A stretch of DNA of 64,000 nt from Pyropia yezoensis (GCA_009829735.1 CM020620.1:11529420-11593419); one strand, 5' to 3'; counted from the stretch's first letter, positions 12,084 through 25,600 are shown. Notes: a model not told the origin generated them from the letters alone. Made by a program: numbers and translations.

Positions 12084-14573
12084 GGCCGAGACCGCCACCA
12101 GCACTGGGAAGGCCAACGGGGCCGCAATTGGCAACGCCACCGGGACCGCCACTGGCGCCGGGACCGCCCCCGCGCGACGCGGCCGCGTCGCCGGCAGGCG
12201 CGGCAGCGGTGCGGCCGCCATCGCCGCCGCCTCCACGGGCGCCCCCCCAGCCGCCCCCACCCCCGCCGCCCCGTGGGCCGCCACCCCCAGCGGCGGCCGC
12301 CGCGGTGGGGGCAGCGGCGCCATGACAGAGGGCGCGCGCGCGGGCGCCGTGCGGGCCGCCTCCAAGGGAGGAGGCCATCGAGATGGGAGCGGGCGGGGGC
12401 GCGCTGGTCGGTGGGGCAGAAGCGAGCCAAGGTGGGGGGGTAGGAGGGGCGGCAGGCAGGCGGAGGAAAAAAAAAAAAAAGAGAACAAAAAGAGCAAGAG
12501 TTGGAGCGGGCAGAGGGGGAGACCTCAAACAGAAATCTATCCGCGTCCATCGCCCCGAGGGGCTACCACCGCGCGGCAATCCCCCCGAGGGTAAACGGGG
12601 GGCGGCCCAATCGTTGTGACTCGACCAGGCACGCCGCGGGGGCCGCGTCTGTATTGGTTTTTTTTTTTCATCGGTCACCCGCAACCACCCGCGCCTGCAG
12701 CCCTCTCCTGAACCGAGGACGGTGGGCGCGCACGTGTGCGCGACGTGGCGTCCGCGACACGAGAGGGTCCTCGGCGTGGCCCAACCACTAACCACTACCC
12801 CACACGGGGGGTCCATACAACCGTCTTGGCTGGCGCACGGCGGACCCCCCGGAGCAGTGTTGAACTGTAGCAGTTGTCGGTTTTTGGTCTCTTGGAATGG
12901 GCAGCCAGTCAACGCCTCCCAGCCTGTCTGTCCATTGGACAGTCAGCCTCGGGCGGGACTGAATGGGATCAATCCCATCCGCCAAAACGTGGCGCAGTAT
13001 CAGTGGAAGAGGGGTCACGGTACATACGTACTACTGTATACAGTACAGAGTGCCACGTGGGTGCTGGTCATGTCCCATTTTTTTTCTTCCAGGGACCCCA
13101 TAGATCACGCGCTGTCGGCTGGACAGGTACGCAGCCAACAGGGCGGGGACCCGATGACACCGACGGGTCGGCGGTGCTTCCGCACTGCCTAGTGACCGCA
13201 CCCCCCTCGAATGCTTTCCCAGTGACGCACCAGTCAGCTGGCGGCCGGGCCCGTCAAAAGCTACGTCCGACGGACGTTCGGGGTCACCGACTGACGAGGG
13301 TGGCTGCGGGGCGGGCAGCGCCCAACCGCTGCTGCAACCGCTCAATGACGCTGTCACACCCACGCACGTCCGCGGTGCCTGGCCGCTTACCATCGATAAA
13401 CAGGCTGGCCGCGGGGCCGACCGCGTTTTCAGCACTGGCTGGTCCACTCCTGCGGTGCCTGCCGCCGGCCAGTCCCGCTCACAGCCACAGCCTACCTAGC
13501 TTGGCTACCTACTGGTACCCGTTGGGACCGGCGGCGGGTGGCAAGCCGCCACTAAAAGGTGCTGCTACGTTACAAACGCCTCGAAACTACTTTGCCACGA
13601 CACTCGGTGACTCTGGTCTCTCTCGCGCACAACCTCCGTCGGATGGTGGGACACGCTGTGAGGTGTAGGTGGGGGCGCTTGTCGACATCTGCTGGTGTCA
13701 GACGCCAGGGGGGCACTGACCCGAGCCGCTCTAGCCGAGGATAGCTGGTTGTCAGTCGCCAACGGCCCTCTTCGAGCGCATCATACATCTCGTGAGCCTC
13801 ACTCACGAGCTCTACTCACGAGGGTGACACGTACACACAACGGAGCGAATTGGGCCGTCGGCGCGTATCCACTCTTCGGGCAGTCGCCTCGTGCTGCGGG
13901 GTGCCCTGCAGGTCACCACACAGCTGTGGCCCGACACTCCCACGGCCGCTGCAGCGAACGTCGCGTTCAGTACCTGTCGAGAACATCCTTGCATGGTGAG
14001 CGCACCGAAAATACGAACAGACGGTGATCAGGTCTCGCGACAGCGGGTAGCTGCGTTTTCGGCCACATATAGGTACCGAACGCTCGACTAGTGTGGCTGA
14101 CGGGAGAGGCCTGGCCTGGCCGTGCAGTCCTGCGAGGCCGGGGTTCGTAGCGGTTCCGCCGCCCAGGTGGGGCATGTCCGCTAAGGAAAGTCATTGATGG
14201 TTTGCTTGGTCCACAGCACTGCTACGCTGCGCACCTTACGCAATGTCATGCCCCGCATCGTTACATCTCACACCCTACGTCGGCGAGCCAAAAAAAATAC
14301 ATAGAAGCACTCCTAGATTTAATAGTATGGCGAATTGCGTGGCGTTGTATGTACAGAAACAAACGACGGCAGAGGAAAGAAAGAGGGGCAACCAGGGCAT
14401 GAGAAGAACAAAGCATACACACAGAAATAAACACAGGGATGATGCAAAGCCCCATCTGTCTGCACAAGGGAAGTTGGCCAGCCAGCAAGAGCTTGATCCC
14501 AACACCACTCGGCGTATCCACAAGGAAAGCGTGCGGCAATGCGCGACGAAAAGCGCATTGCCACGCGAAGCAC
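12084..14573. other. Intergenic region between the convergent GT7 and zinc-finger genes
   Basis: 2.5 kb without a supportable gene. It holds an A tract at 12467-12480, a T tract near 12658, and a GTAC palindrome at 13032. GC falls toward 14275-14570, the probable 3' flank of the minus-strand zinc-finger gene. No conserved domain appears in any frame. Confidence 0.5.
13032..13045. repeat. TACTGTATACAGTA palindrome
   Basis: Perfect 14-bp palindrome with further GTAC and CAGTAC units beside it. It belongs to the dispersed TA-CTG/CAG-TA motif family also seen near 8.87, 28.0, 35.2, 35.4 and 40.57 kb. Confidence 0.8.
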
Positions 14574-16019
14574 CTAGTGTTCAGGGAAGAGGGACTGCAA
14601 CGCGTCCAAGTCAAGCAGCGGCAACGAGCTGTCCAGCTCGAGCTGTGGGATGCTAGGTGAGATGCAGGTGAACATCGGGTTGGAAGCGCTCTCCGACATC
14701 ATCGCGCATATGTTGTCAAGCCCGCTCGTGTCTATGTCGCGGACAGACAAGTTGGCGACAGACCCCACGTCAGGGTGCACAGTGTCGACGCTGCCCAGCA
14801 GTTCAAGAGACGCATACGAGTCCGAATCGTCCTCCAGTGTCATGGGAGATCCCGGCACAGTGACGTAGTCTTCTGGCTCAGCCACGGCCTGGACGGCGGG
14901 GGGCGGCAGGGGCACAACAACCATCCCGCTGGAAGACGAAGGAGCGGCCTTCTTTTTCTGGGGCTCGCTGTCGTCCTCGACAAGCGTACTGCACCGGGAC
15001 GAGCTCGGTGCAGAGCTGTCCATTGACGTGCGTGGCCTCTTCTGGCTGCCCACAGTGGTAGTGACCCCAGACACCGAAGAGCCGGTCGGTGAAGAGAGCT
15101 GCGGTGCCGGCCGCGGGCTGGACATAACAGGAGCCTGCACCGTCGACAAGTGCTTCGTGGTGGCAAGGGGAGCCGCGCGCACTGCTGGTAGTGCCGGCGC
15201 CGGCGCAGCGACGACAGACGGAGCGCGCGACTGGGCAGCAGCAGGCACGACTGGCGGCTGCGCGACCAGGTGGGGCAAAGTAGGGCGCACCACAGGGGCG
15301 GGCGTGGGTGCCACAGGCACCACCACGGCCTTCTTCACAGCAGTCACCCCAGCCGTGGTGCTGGTCGTTGGCCGCTGAGGCGCGCAGGCCACAGGGGCAG
15401 CAACGACTGCCTTGGTCTGCTCCCCAGCTCGTGCGGCGACAGGTGGTGCGGCTGCCGCATTCATGCTGCTAGAGCCAGCCGCCACAGCTGCGGCCGCCGA
15501 TGCTGCTACCGCTGTGGCCGCAGCCGCGGTTGCCGCCGCCGCGGTCGCCGCCGACGCCGCCGCTGCCGCTGCCGCTGCTGCGGTGGGCTTGCCCTTCGCG
15601 GCAGATCCCGTCGGCACCGGGGTTGGGCGATCGCCCTGACGCGCGTGCCAGGCCGTGTGGGAGGTCAGGCTGCTTCGCCACCGAAAGGTCTTGCCGCAAG
15701 CATGCACAGCACATACGAACGGGCGGTCGCCGCTGTGGATGCGACGGTGGGCCTTCAGGTTGTAGGATCTGGAAAAAGCGCGAGAGCAACCCGGGTGGGG
15801 GCAGCCATACCGCTCCGATGGCGACGGCGTCGCCGCCGTCGTCACAGCTGCTGCCTTGGGCGCCACAGCAGCTGGCGCGCCGGACGACACTAAGGACCCG
15901 ACCGACACAGCAGGGGAAGGCACAGGGGAGGTGAGGCGAGGGGCAGGCATACTGGTCAGACCGCCGGGTACAAGGGGCGTTGGCCGCACCACACAGGGAC
16001 CAGCCACGGCAGTCGTCAT
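14574..16019 (-). CDS. C2H2 zinc-finger protein with two fingers
   Basis: 481-residue probable nuclear DNA-binding protein. Finger 1 is residues 73-95 and finger 2 is 103-125. Both have Cys-x4-Cys-x12-His-x3-His spacing and are joined by HSGDRPF, a variant of the TGEKP linker. The x4 Cys spacing and paired fingers resemble TFIIIA/ZAP1-like proteins. Residues 130-220 are Ala-rich and about 300-370 are Ser/Pro-rich with basic clusters (KRPRTS, PQKKKAAP) that could be a nuclear signal. The last 110 residues are acidic and hydrophobic (EDDSDSYASLELLG; SSLPLLDLDALQSLFPEH), like a transcription activation region. The ATG at 16019 follows a leader that is pyrimidine-rich on the coding strand. Intact and intronless. 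Targets are unknown. Confidence 0.85.
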   Translation of the reverse strand: MTTAVAGPCVVRPTPLVPGGLTSMPAPRLTSPVPSPAVSVGSLVSSGAPAAVAPKAAAVTTAATPSPSERYGCPHPGCSRAFSRSYNLKAHRRIHSGDRPFVCAVHACGKTFRWRSSLTSHTAWHARQGDRPTPVPTGSAAKGKPTAAAAAAAAASAATAAAATAAAATAVAASAAAAVAAGSSSMNAAAAPPVAARAGEQTKAVVAAPVACAPQRPTTSTTAGVTAVKKAVVVPVAPTPAPVVRPTLPHLVAQPPVVPAAAQSRAPSVVAAPAPALPAVRAAPLATTKHLSTVQAPVMSSPRPAPQLSSPTGSSVSGVTTTVGSQKRPRTSMDSSAPSSSRCSTLVEDDSEPQKKKAAPSSSSGMVVVPLPPPAVQAVAEPEDYVTVPGSPMTLEDDSDSYASLELLGSVDTVHPDVGSVANLSVRDIDTSGLDNICAMMSESASNPMFTCISPSIPQLELDSSLPLLDLDALQSLFPEH

Positions 16020-19000
16020 GATGGAGAGGAAGGGGGAGAGGAGAAGGCGGACAGCCTGGGATCACGGCGACCGGGCAGTGGTGGAGTGGAGCCGATGGCA
16101 GAGTTGAGCGGCCTGGTTCTTGATCCGCCGCCACTGATCACTGGTGAGGCAGGAGCAGAAGCGTCTTAAAGGCAGCTCACAAGAAGACAGCACGCTGGCG
16201 CAGCAGCGGGCGTGGGGGGGGACGAGGAAGGTAGGTCGAGCGTTCACTCACCCAGACAGCGCTGCACAGGCGTCTGCTGCGTCGCGCGCAAGGCTCGAAG
16301 GACACACCCAGAACCGTTGCAAATAATCCCTCCCAGAGGCGTGTGTGCTTATTATCGCCTGCACCGGTCGTCACCGAGGGGGCAGTGGGCAATGCCAACA
16401 GTGTGGGGGCTGGGTAGGAGCGGGCCAGCGCAATAATCGACGTTGCACGCACACAACCGCGACACCAGCGCGGGGATGGCCGAAGCAGGCGGCGTTTTCG
16501 TGCGTCTGCGCGTACAGCAGCGAAAGGACAGCATAGCTGTGCCGCTGTGCAGGGGCGCGTGTCGTGTGTCGCGACCGCCACACTCAGCACGGCCACTCCC
16601 CCCCCCCCCACCCGCCCCCTCCCACCCCCTGGGCTCCGTTGATCGCCCGCGAGGGGGTCCATCAAGCACAGGGCCAGCGCAGGCCACGCCTGCGGGTTCA
16701 AAGTGGAGGTGTCTGGCGATTGGCGCTCTCTTTGAGGCTGCGCAAGGCGCACCCGCCCGGCTCAACGACAAGTCTGCCAGGCCTCAGCCCACCGGCCACT
16801 CTAGCCACACCATTTCCATTGACAGCTGCGACCAAGAAAAGGGCACGAGCATCTTCGCGCGTCACGCGGTCACGACTGCCGTGGCCGTGGCGCACAAAAA
16901 CAGACCGGGGTGCTCGGCAATTTCTTGGACGCTCCTCAGCCAGCCAATGGTATGACCCCAAACGCTGTTGATTGACCCTCCCTTGGATTGGATTGAACGT
17001 CCAACTCAGTCACAGGCGCAACGTTGGCCTGCGGAGGGGGTGGATCGAGACACCAGCTGGCGGTCGACGCAGCCATGGCAGCAATGAATTGAAGCCAGCT
17101 GCCCGCCCGCGCTTGTCATGTGGACGGCCGCCACGCAGGGCTCGCTGGCGCAAGCCACGAGGAACATTGGCGCAGCGTGTCTGGAATAAACTAGGCGTCA
17201 GCGCGGTTTTCATGCCTCGGCAGGATGCCCAATCCGCCAATGACCGCCCCGACTGCCCAGGACAAAGGCTACACTGAAAAGACGGTCCCCTACAAAGTAG
17301 ATGCACTTCACTCCGGGCGCGTGGCGCGACAGCCAGACGCACGAGGGGAAGCACGGCGACGCTGGCACGCTTCGATCCCTGCTGTCACCTCCACTCCCGT
17401 GCCGGGATGCCGTTCGTGGCCACAGCTTGGGTCGTCTGCCTGGACCACCTGTGGCCGCCTCGCGACGAGGATTGGCTCTCAGACCGCCCTCTGGCACAAG
17501 TGGCCCACGGTTTGCGCTTTCCCTGCCGGGACTGGGACTCTATTAAGAGTGTCTCGCGAGCTTGTGTATGTAACCTATATCCGCAAGAGGCATGCAACGA
17601 GCGACAGTTCGGTTAGTCCATCCAGCTGACCACCACCACAAGCGCTGTGCAAGCGCGCACAGCCCCTTGGGGCGAGACTACGAAAGAGTAATGAACGGTC
17701 CGCGACTTGAACACCACAGTTGACACCGCACAACGCAGGCCACCTGAGCTGTGTAAAGACGACGCTCACGGGAACAGCCCATTCAATCCACGAAGTGTGG
17801 ACAGCAAGCTTGCTGTGCGTCACTGGCTTGTTGCAAGAAGCCAGTGACGCACGCATTTTCACGGTCGTACCGCTCCTTGCCCTAATTGAGCACACGCTCA
17901 CCAGTGATCCAGAAGCACGTTGTAGTAACGAAAGTAATAATAATATTACTTAGCAGGTGTGTGCCGCCCAACTCCACGTTCATGGCCTGTCCATGTGTGT
18001 AAGTTCTGCGTGTTAAGTAAAGTATATAGCTCAGTCACCACACGGAACTCTCAAGATTGATCCTTGTCGGCGGTACCTTGTGGGCAGAACACGTTTCCGG
18101 CCCTGTCCGTTCTCGTGATTGCCAGACCACGCCCGCGCTGGCGAGCACCTCCATCTCCCATCTCGTCTGCCACCCCACGGGTCGTCGATGAGGTGTGACA
18201 AGCAGGTGTGATGGCATGTGACGTGGCCTCCTCATGATTAGAAGTCTGATTGGCCCTTTGCTTGAGGGGCGGGAAACGACCCGGCCCCGCACACGTTGCG
18301 GAGGCGGGGGGCAGGGATCCCGTCACGCCCACCAGCGCTTGGGCGATCCATGCCCGCGTTGTGAGCGATTCGCCACACGCGTGCCACACAGATGCTGCCG
18401 CGTGCACCAGTACGGTGGCGGGACGCGAAGTCGGGCCGGGCGGTCACGCAGACTGCCACCAGTGCGGCTCTCGACCCCCCCCTGCTCACCTCTGTCTGCT
18501 CCCCCGCGGTGCGCGGCCATTGGTTGTGACGGAGGGCTGTGTAGGTCCTCGGCCCCAGGCTTCACACCACCGCGGACTTGCGGTGGAGGTGCCCCCCCTC
18601 TGTCTTGACGTTGCCACGTTGAGGCCGGACGGCGGCCGACGTTTTGAATCCGTCCCGCTGTCGGCACCGCCCGTCTGGCGTGGCCGAGTGGGTGGCCCAC
18701 GCCACGCCGACGCCCCGCCACGCCACGCCACGCCGGCAGCCGTGGCGGGCCGGGCGGCGGCCGCCCTGGCTGCTCAGGGGCCTTACGTATCGGCGCGGGT
18801 CGTCGCATACGGTTCCTCCCGCCAGCGCGCCGTCGGCGCCAGCCCCCTCGTCATGCCGGCCGTTTACCCCCAGCACATCCCTGCGCCGGCGCCGCTCCCC
18901 CCCCCCCTTTTGCCCCTTTCTTGTTGTGTTCCCCTCGAGGGCCACGCCGCCGCACACACGCCGCCCGCTCGACTGTTGTGCACCTCGTGTAGTAGCTTGA

Positions 19001-20444
19001 CGGTTGCCAACGGCATAGGATAACGGGGGGCTGCCCGGCCATTGTGTGCGAGCATGATGCTTTGCTTGCTGCCTTGAGTGACCACCCACCTCCCCTCCCC
19101 CGCCCTCCCTTGCTTCCCCCCCTTCCCCCTTCCCCCCTCCCTCCCGCAACCGCCGGTCCCCATCAAAATTGTGCCGACGGAACTGGGAGACAAGCCCTCT
19201 CGCGCCGCCCCCCTTTCCCCGCCCTCGACCACCCCCTCAGCCGACCGACGGTGGGAGCCGGCCGGCCGGTGAGGGGCCCATCGGCTCTCCCCATTGGCGC
19301 CATCTACGCGCGCCGGTAAACAGGAGGGTGTCGCGCCATCGAATCATCCGCCTTTCGGCCCGGTGGGGGGGGGTGGTGAGGGCCATCGTCGTACATTCAG
19401 TACACTCCCCCGCCGCCGCTGGCCGCGGGAGCCGCGTGTGCGCCCGCGACAACCACAGACACTCCCGCTCCAGCGCCGCGATTTTGAATCCCCGCCGCCC
19501 CTCCTCCCTCCGCCACAGGCAGGCCCCGCGCTGGGGCAACGCCACGCCAGGCGCTACGGCGCAGGGGAGGATGGGAGAAGCGGGTGGGTGTGTGGCGCCC
19601 CCCGGCGGGCCTCCCTCCCCTTCCCCCTGTGTGATAAAGAGAGTTGGACGGACAGGACCCCACCGAGGTTCTTGTGCGTCGGAACCGGGGGGATGGGAGC
19701 CGCGGCGGAAGACGACCCCCGGGGAAGGGGTGAGGCAGCCCCGACTGTTTGCCGACCCGCAACGGGACGAGCGCGGCTTGAACGCGCAGGCGCGCGCGTT
19801 GGTATGTGTGCTCCCTGTCGTGAGCGGCGTGGAGGTGTGGAAGGGGGGGCGCGGGAGGTCCCACCCACCCACCCACCCACGACGCTGCCCCGCCGTGGCC
19901 CCTGTCGCTTGCACAGCGGCGGGGAGGCCGCCGCCGCCGCCACCGCCGCCTCGTGAGGCAGTGGGGCTGTGGGCGAGCCCCCGACGGAACGGGGCCGCCC
20001 ACGCCGCCGGTGGCGGATGTGTGCTGGCGTGCCGGCGGTCGCCCCGTTTGTGCGGGTGCCGGCGGTCCCCCCCCCCCCCGCCCCCCCCTGCCGCTCCCAC
20101 CCTCCACACGCGACGGCGTGGCGTAACAGTTTTGCGGGGCGGTGCGTGGCGCGGGCGGCGATGAAAAACGGGGAATGGAAACGGGTCCGCCGCGCGCCCC
20201 CGCGAGGCTAGAAGAACAGCCGCCGCCGCCGTGCGGCGCTCTTCCCCGTCCCCCCCCCCACCGCCCCCCCGTCGACCGCGGGTGGCGCCCTTCTCTTGTC
20301 TGTGGGCGGTGCCGCTCCCGTCCTGCCCGTCCCTCCCCTCTTGTGCCCTTTACCGCTTCCCTCCACACTCCCGCTCCCCCTTCCCCCACGCGGTCGGCCA
20401 TCCTCCCCCCCTTTGGTGGCACGCGTGCGCCAACGTGGGTGACC
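16020..20444. other. 4.4-kb intergenic region
   Basis: No gene can be supported. 16020-16110 is the leader of the zinc-finger gene, C/T-rich on the minus strand. About 16300-18250 has moderate GC and many stops on both strands. From about 18250 GC rises and long low-complexity ORFs appear on both strands. A CGCCA tandem repeat lies near 18700-18735. About 20215-20440 is the pyrimidine-rich leader of the next gene. Confidence 0.5.
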
Positions 20445-22218
20445 ATGGACGTCATCGACGCTCCCCCACCGCCCCGCCCTCCCCCCCCCCCGACGACGAC
20501 GCCGGCGGCTGCGTCCGACGCCCAGCCCGCCGTCACCGCCGTCACCGCCATCACCGCCACCACCGCCGCCGCTGGGCGCACCGTCACCGCTGCCGCCACC
20601 ACCCCCGCTGCCGCCACCACCGCCGCCGCCGCCTCCACCGCTACGCCGGTGCAACGACCCGCGCGGGCGGCGCGGCGGTCCCCCCCGGCCCCGGCGGCGC
20701 GAGCGACCGGCGCCAAGGCGGTCGCCCCCCCCACCCCCGCCCGTCGTGGCGGTCGCGTTTCTCAGGCGGCGGCGGGGCGCCCGGCGGCAGCGGCGGCGGC
20801 GGCGGCGGCGGACTGTCCAGCGGCGGCGGCGGACTGTCCAGCGGCGGCGGCGGCGGCGGTGCGCCCAGCGGCGGCGGTGGCGGCGGCGGCGGCGCGTCCA
20901 GCGGCGGCGGCGGCGGCAGCGGCGGCGCGTCCAGCGGCGGCGGCGGCGGCAGCGGCGCACCCCCGCTCTGGCCCGGGCCTCTTCACCCCCCCCGCGGCCC
21001 CGGCCACTTCCCCGGTCAGGGGGGGCCACCCGCTGGTGAAGAGCAGCACCGGCGGCAGCACCATCACCCTGTGCAGCAGTGATGAGGAGGGCGGCGGCTG
21101 TGGCACCGACGGTCCCGTGTCCACCCTGTCGACGGTGTCGCTGTCCTCCACGGGGGGTATCCCCGCCGCCGGGCCGTCGTCGTCGTCATCCTCACCGCCG
21201 CCGCCGCCGCCCAGCCCGACGACGCCGGTGAGCGTCGGCGGCGACGCGGCGGCCGGTCCACTGCAGCTGCCGTCGCCGCCGCCGCCTCCGCCGCTGTCAC
21301 CGCCGCCGGTGCCCGCGCAGCAGCGCCGGCGGCCAAAGCCGTCGCCGCCGCGACCGCAGCCGACGCCACCGCTGGTACCGCCCCCGTCGCCGCCGCCAAC
21401 GTCGCCGCCGCCGCCGTCACCGCCGTCATCGTCGGCGCGGCCGACGCCGCCGTCGTCGACGGGGCCGCGGCCGACGCCGTCAGCGTCGACCCCGCCACCG
21501 GTAGCCGGGGCGCGGCCAATGTCGCCGTGTCCGCTGCCGCGGCCCAAGGTGTTTATCGCGCGCACGCGGTCGGGGCGGGCGCTGCCGTCGGCGTCGGCGG
21601 GGCGGCGGCCCGAGGGGAAGGCCGCGGCCGCTGCGGCAGCAGCGGCGTCAGCTGCGGTAGCGGCTGCGGCGGGTGGGGTGAGCGCCCAGGCGGGTGCCGG
21701 TGGTGGTCGCCGCCAGCCCGTAGACCCAGCCACGCAGCGGGCCGTCAAGACCCTCTCATCGGCGGTGGGCGCCGGGAAGCTTGGGCTGCCGCGGGACGTC
21801 AAGGCGGGCGCCGCCGCCTCCGGAACGCCCCTGCCCGACGCACCTCCGCCGGGAGCGTCGGGTGGCTCGCCCCGCCGCGGCCGCCCCCCCGCGGGGCTGT
21901 CCCCCGCGGCCCACGCGGACGCGGCGGCCCGGCCGCAGGCGCCACCCCGCCGCCGCAACGTCATGGTCCTCGACGATGTGTGTGGGCGGTCGCCGACGGC
22001 GTGCGAGCTGTCCTACCTCCGCGCCGGCCGCGTTTCGATGCTCGAGCGGGGCCCGCCGCGGCGCTTGGCCGCGCTGCCGCCCCCGCCGCCCTCTCCTTTT
22101 GGGCGGCCGCAGCCGTCGCGGCAGCGGGTGCTGTGCCAGAGCCGTTCCGAGCCGGGCGAAGTGCCGGGGCCGGTCGGGCCGGCGGCGGCGCCCAAGCGTA
22201 ACTCGGAGACGGGTGACC

Positions 22219-22251
<33 letters not shown>

Positions 22252-22688
22252 CGTCCCCGCCAGCCACCGTGTGGGGCTCTTGGTGCACGGGCAGCGAGGC
22301 AGCGGAGGAGGTACCGCTGTCGGGTGCCGGCTGGGACGCCTCTGACTGCCTGGTCCCCCGCGCTTCGTCGATGGACCAGCCGGGGAGCCCCTACTCGTTC
22401 CACGGCGTTGGCGGCCGCACCTGGGGCGGCTGCAACGGGCGCGGCGGCGACGCGCACCGGCGGCTGGCGTCGGCGTCGGCACTGGCCGCGGCCGTCCGCG
22501 CGGCGGGCACGCACGGCGGCGGCGGCGGCGGCGGCGGCCGGCGGCGGTGGTACCACCGCGACGCCGACGCGGAGGGGTGGGACACCAACGAGTGGGCCAA
22601 GGCGAGCGCCGCGTGCTGTGTGAGCCGCAGGGAGCGGCTGCTCCGCCGGCTGGTCGCCGCCATGCGTCTGCTGAGCGGGGGGCACTGA
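20445..22688 (+). CDS. Ala/Pro/Ser-rich protein of unknown function
   Basis: Not recognised. 747 residues from the ATG at 20445, chosen for its GACCATGG context just after a pyrimidine-rich leader; the frame is open further upstream. Residues 1-190 are Pro/Thr/Ala-rich with a tandem Ala-rich repeat carrying DCPA and RPAA units (nt 20785-20960). A Ser/acidic patch (TLCSSDEEGGG) is followed by a long Pro-rich tract. More ordinary sequence appears at the C-terminus: RRRNVMVLDDVCGRSPTACE, then GSWCTGSEAAEE, and a basic end (CCVSRRERLLRRLVAAMRLL) that may form an amphipathic helix. No signal peptide or membrane span is clear. Consistent codon composition and a single long frame support a real gene, but no function can be given. 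Confidence 0.6.
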
Positions 22689-25600
22689 CTGCCCGCCCCC
22701 AATGGGGGCGAACTGCACCGTTTGTGTGTGTGGAGCACTGTGTGTAGCGCGGGTGGCGCTCTTGTTTGTTTCGGTCGAGAGCCCCGCAGTGAGTGCTAGA
22801 CCCTCGTGGCTGGCTGGTATAGCAGTCGCCGCGTGGGGGGGGGGAGGGACGAGTGAGGCCCTCGTACCGGTCCGTCGCGGTGCTCGTGCCGGGCCGTCCC
22901 CAACCAGAGGTGACCGTGGCCAGCGAACGTGTATAGGTAAAGTCCCCCATCGCATGACGTAACCTGTAGTCCCGGAGCCAGAGTTGTCGTAGCCGTAGCT
23001 CCCCACCACACACAACGTAGGACTTGTGCGCGCGCTCCACTGTCGCAGTGAATTAATGGGCTAACAAGGTAGAGCAGGGGCGACGCCGCGTAGCCATTGA
23101 CAGTGTTTTTATTCTTTGGGTTGCGGCATACAAGAAAAACAAGCAACAAAGGATACAAACGCGTGTCCGTGGTACAACACGGACGCTCCAGTAGGCCCAC
23201 CCGAAGACGACAGATGTGCAAAGCGTAGTCGCGCAGGGAGGAGGGCGGGAGGCGCGAAGACGACGGACGTGCCGGGCCGGCGGGAGAGGGAGAGCAGCGG
23301 GGAGCGGCGTAGGTTATATACCGGCGGCGGGCGCCCGGCCAGGGCGCCGCAGGCCGACCGCGTGCACCGCCCGTGCAGGTGCACCAGGCGTGGTGCACCG
23401 CAGCCCGTGCCCGCTCTCGGGCGTGCAGCTCGCCCTCGTCGGTCAGCGACGGCCCTCTCCACAGCAGGCGGTGTCGGTCGCTGCTGCCGTCCGCTCGGTG
23501 GGTACAATTGTACCCCCGGGTGCCCGCCGCCGACCGGGAGGCTCGAATTGGAGTTACGCGGAGACAAGGCACAAGTAACAATGCAAAGCTGCCCACCGTC
23601 ACAGTGGCCATTGCGACGCACGGGCACCCCACCAGCGGCCAACGCCACCACCCCTTCTCCCCCCTACTGTAGGAGCTTACCGTATCAGCCGCCGCTCCAG
23701 CGCCACCCGCCGCCGTCGCTGCGGGGGGCGCTCGGCCGCCGTGCAACGCGGCCATTGTTCTGCTACTACGTTGGCCGCCTACTTGCCAATACGGCCGCCA
23801 CCCGGGCTCCCGACGCCGCAGGCAACGGCGACGACGGCAGTGACAGCGGCAGCGGCCCATGGTGGTGGTGGCAGAGGCGGCGGCGGTGGAAGCGGGCGCG
23901 TCCAATGGTCGTTTGAATTGATGAGGCGGGCGGAGGGAGGTAGGGAGGGGGTGGGAGGTAGTCGGGTATGAGGGGGCCAAAGACGCAGCAGCGGTATCGG
24001 CAACGGTGGCGACGAGTGGGAGGGGGAGGGAGGAAGGGGGGGGTTTGCGGGCGGCAGCCAACGGCGGGGCTGCTGGGAAGGGGAGGGGGAAGGGAGCCGT
24101 TGGGGGACTCGCACCGGGCCGAACATGAGGCAATGCTGACTCGCCAATATGTGAAGGAAGAATGTCAACCTTTTCAAACTGACGTGGCCGCTGGAACACA
24201 TCCAGGAGTGCGCTTCTTGGCTTGTCAGCAGGTGTTCCAACAGCCGAATGACCATGGGTGTTCCAGGCTTTTATGTATATATACATATGGGCCGTGTTAA
24301 TACGGCTGGCGGCCACACATAGAAGAAAGGAATCTGGATGCCGCTTGAAGGCAGTCTCGATGTGAGAGCGCAAAGTCCGGTCATCCTCCACCGAGGCTCT
24401 TCCGGCGACCTCTCGACATCGACAGGTGTGGTGGTGACATGTCGGTTGCGGCCCGTGACCGGAATGGACATTGCGGCCACGCAGCATCGGGGGGGTGTCG
24501 AGTGCGTGCCTCACGAGGCTGGTGAAACGGGTGAAGGAGGCCACCAATCAGAGGCCCACGACGGCGCGCCGTGGCCGGCTCTCGCCGTGCCCTTCGCTCA
24601 CCCCCTCCTCTTGACCCGTTCGCTTGATCCGCGGGAGGCAGTACCTCGCGTCAACGACGGGACGAGTCTGCCCCGGCCAGGCTCAATGACCAGAAGGACA
24701 CGTCTGGGCCCATCACACGTTGGGTCGTGGGCTGGCCGCTCTGGAGCCGATTTCCCCACAGCACCCTTCCCCCGCCCCCCGGGCCGCTGCCCTCCTGGCG
24801 CGTTTTGGATGAACGTAGCTGTGTACGATATTTATCTTTGGGGTGGCCGCCCCCATCGGCCCCCCAATATCCTTGGCCCCCTTCCCGCGGCGTCACTGAG
24901 GTGCCACTGAGGATCGCCTGCCCCCTCTCCCGCATGAGGGCGGCTGACAGCCACGAAGGGGTTGTCGGGTGGTACACATGTTTCTGGCGAGGAGCGAAGC
25001 CCTGGAAGCGAGCCCCCCCCCACATCGGCCCTCCAATATCCCGTCTAGATCCCTCCCCACCGGCCGCCGCCAATCCAAGCCCACGTCGAGCGTCTCCAAT
25101 GCGCGCCGCGCTGCCGACGCTCAGCGTCGGCAGGCTCCCGCCGGCGCGCCTCTGCCGCCGTGGCCTCTGCTGCCGCTGCCTCCGCATCCGCCGCCGCCTC
25201 GGCGGGGAGGACGGCCTCCCCCGCCGCCTCCCCCGGCGGAGGCGGCGGCCCCGCCGCGGTCTCTGCCAGACACTCATCGGGGAGGTGCGGCGGGGGTGGC
25301 CGACGCAGACTGCCTGCACGACCGCCCCCTTCCATCCCCCACCCCCCCCACCCTCCCCGCCTGGCGGGGAATCGTCGCCACCTCCCCGATGAGCGCAACG
25401 TCCGCAGGCCGCCAACGACCCGAGGCTAGCGCCTACAGTAGCCACTCACACCAGGGTTGGACAAGCTGGAGCGCGGCGCTCCTCGCCTGTGCCTAGCCCG
25501 CGGGAACACCAGTCGGTCTGGCGACGATCGCTGCAGGCTGGAGGGGTGGGGTTTGGCGGGGGGTGGGGGGGAGGGGTTGGTGGAGTGCGCCGGCCGCCGG

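Noticed and set aside
10344-12497. 717-codon minus-strand ORF
   Set aside because: Shadow of the GT7 catalytic domain, whose motifs are unambiguous on the + strand.
19397-20734. 445-codon minus-strand ORF and the overlapping + ORFs
   Set aside because: Gly/Arg/Pro-only composition on both strands with no motif; overlaps the leader of the 20445 gene.
22796-24547. 583-codon minus-strand ORF
   Set aside because: No domain, scattered Cys/Arg/Pro, no leader pattern at its start, and it spans regions of changing GC. Long chance ORFs are expected where stops are rare.
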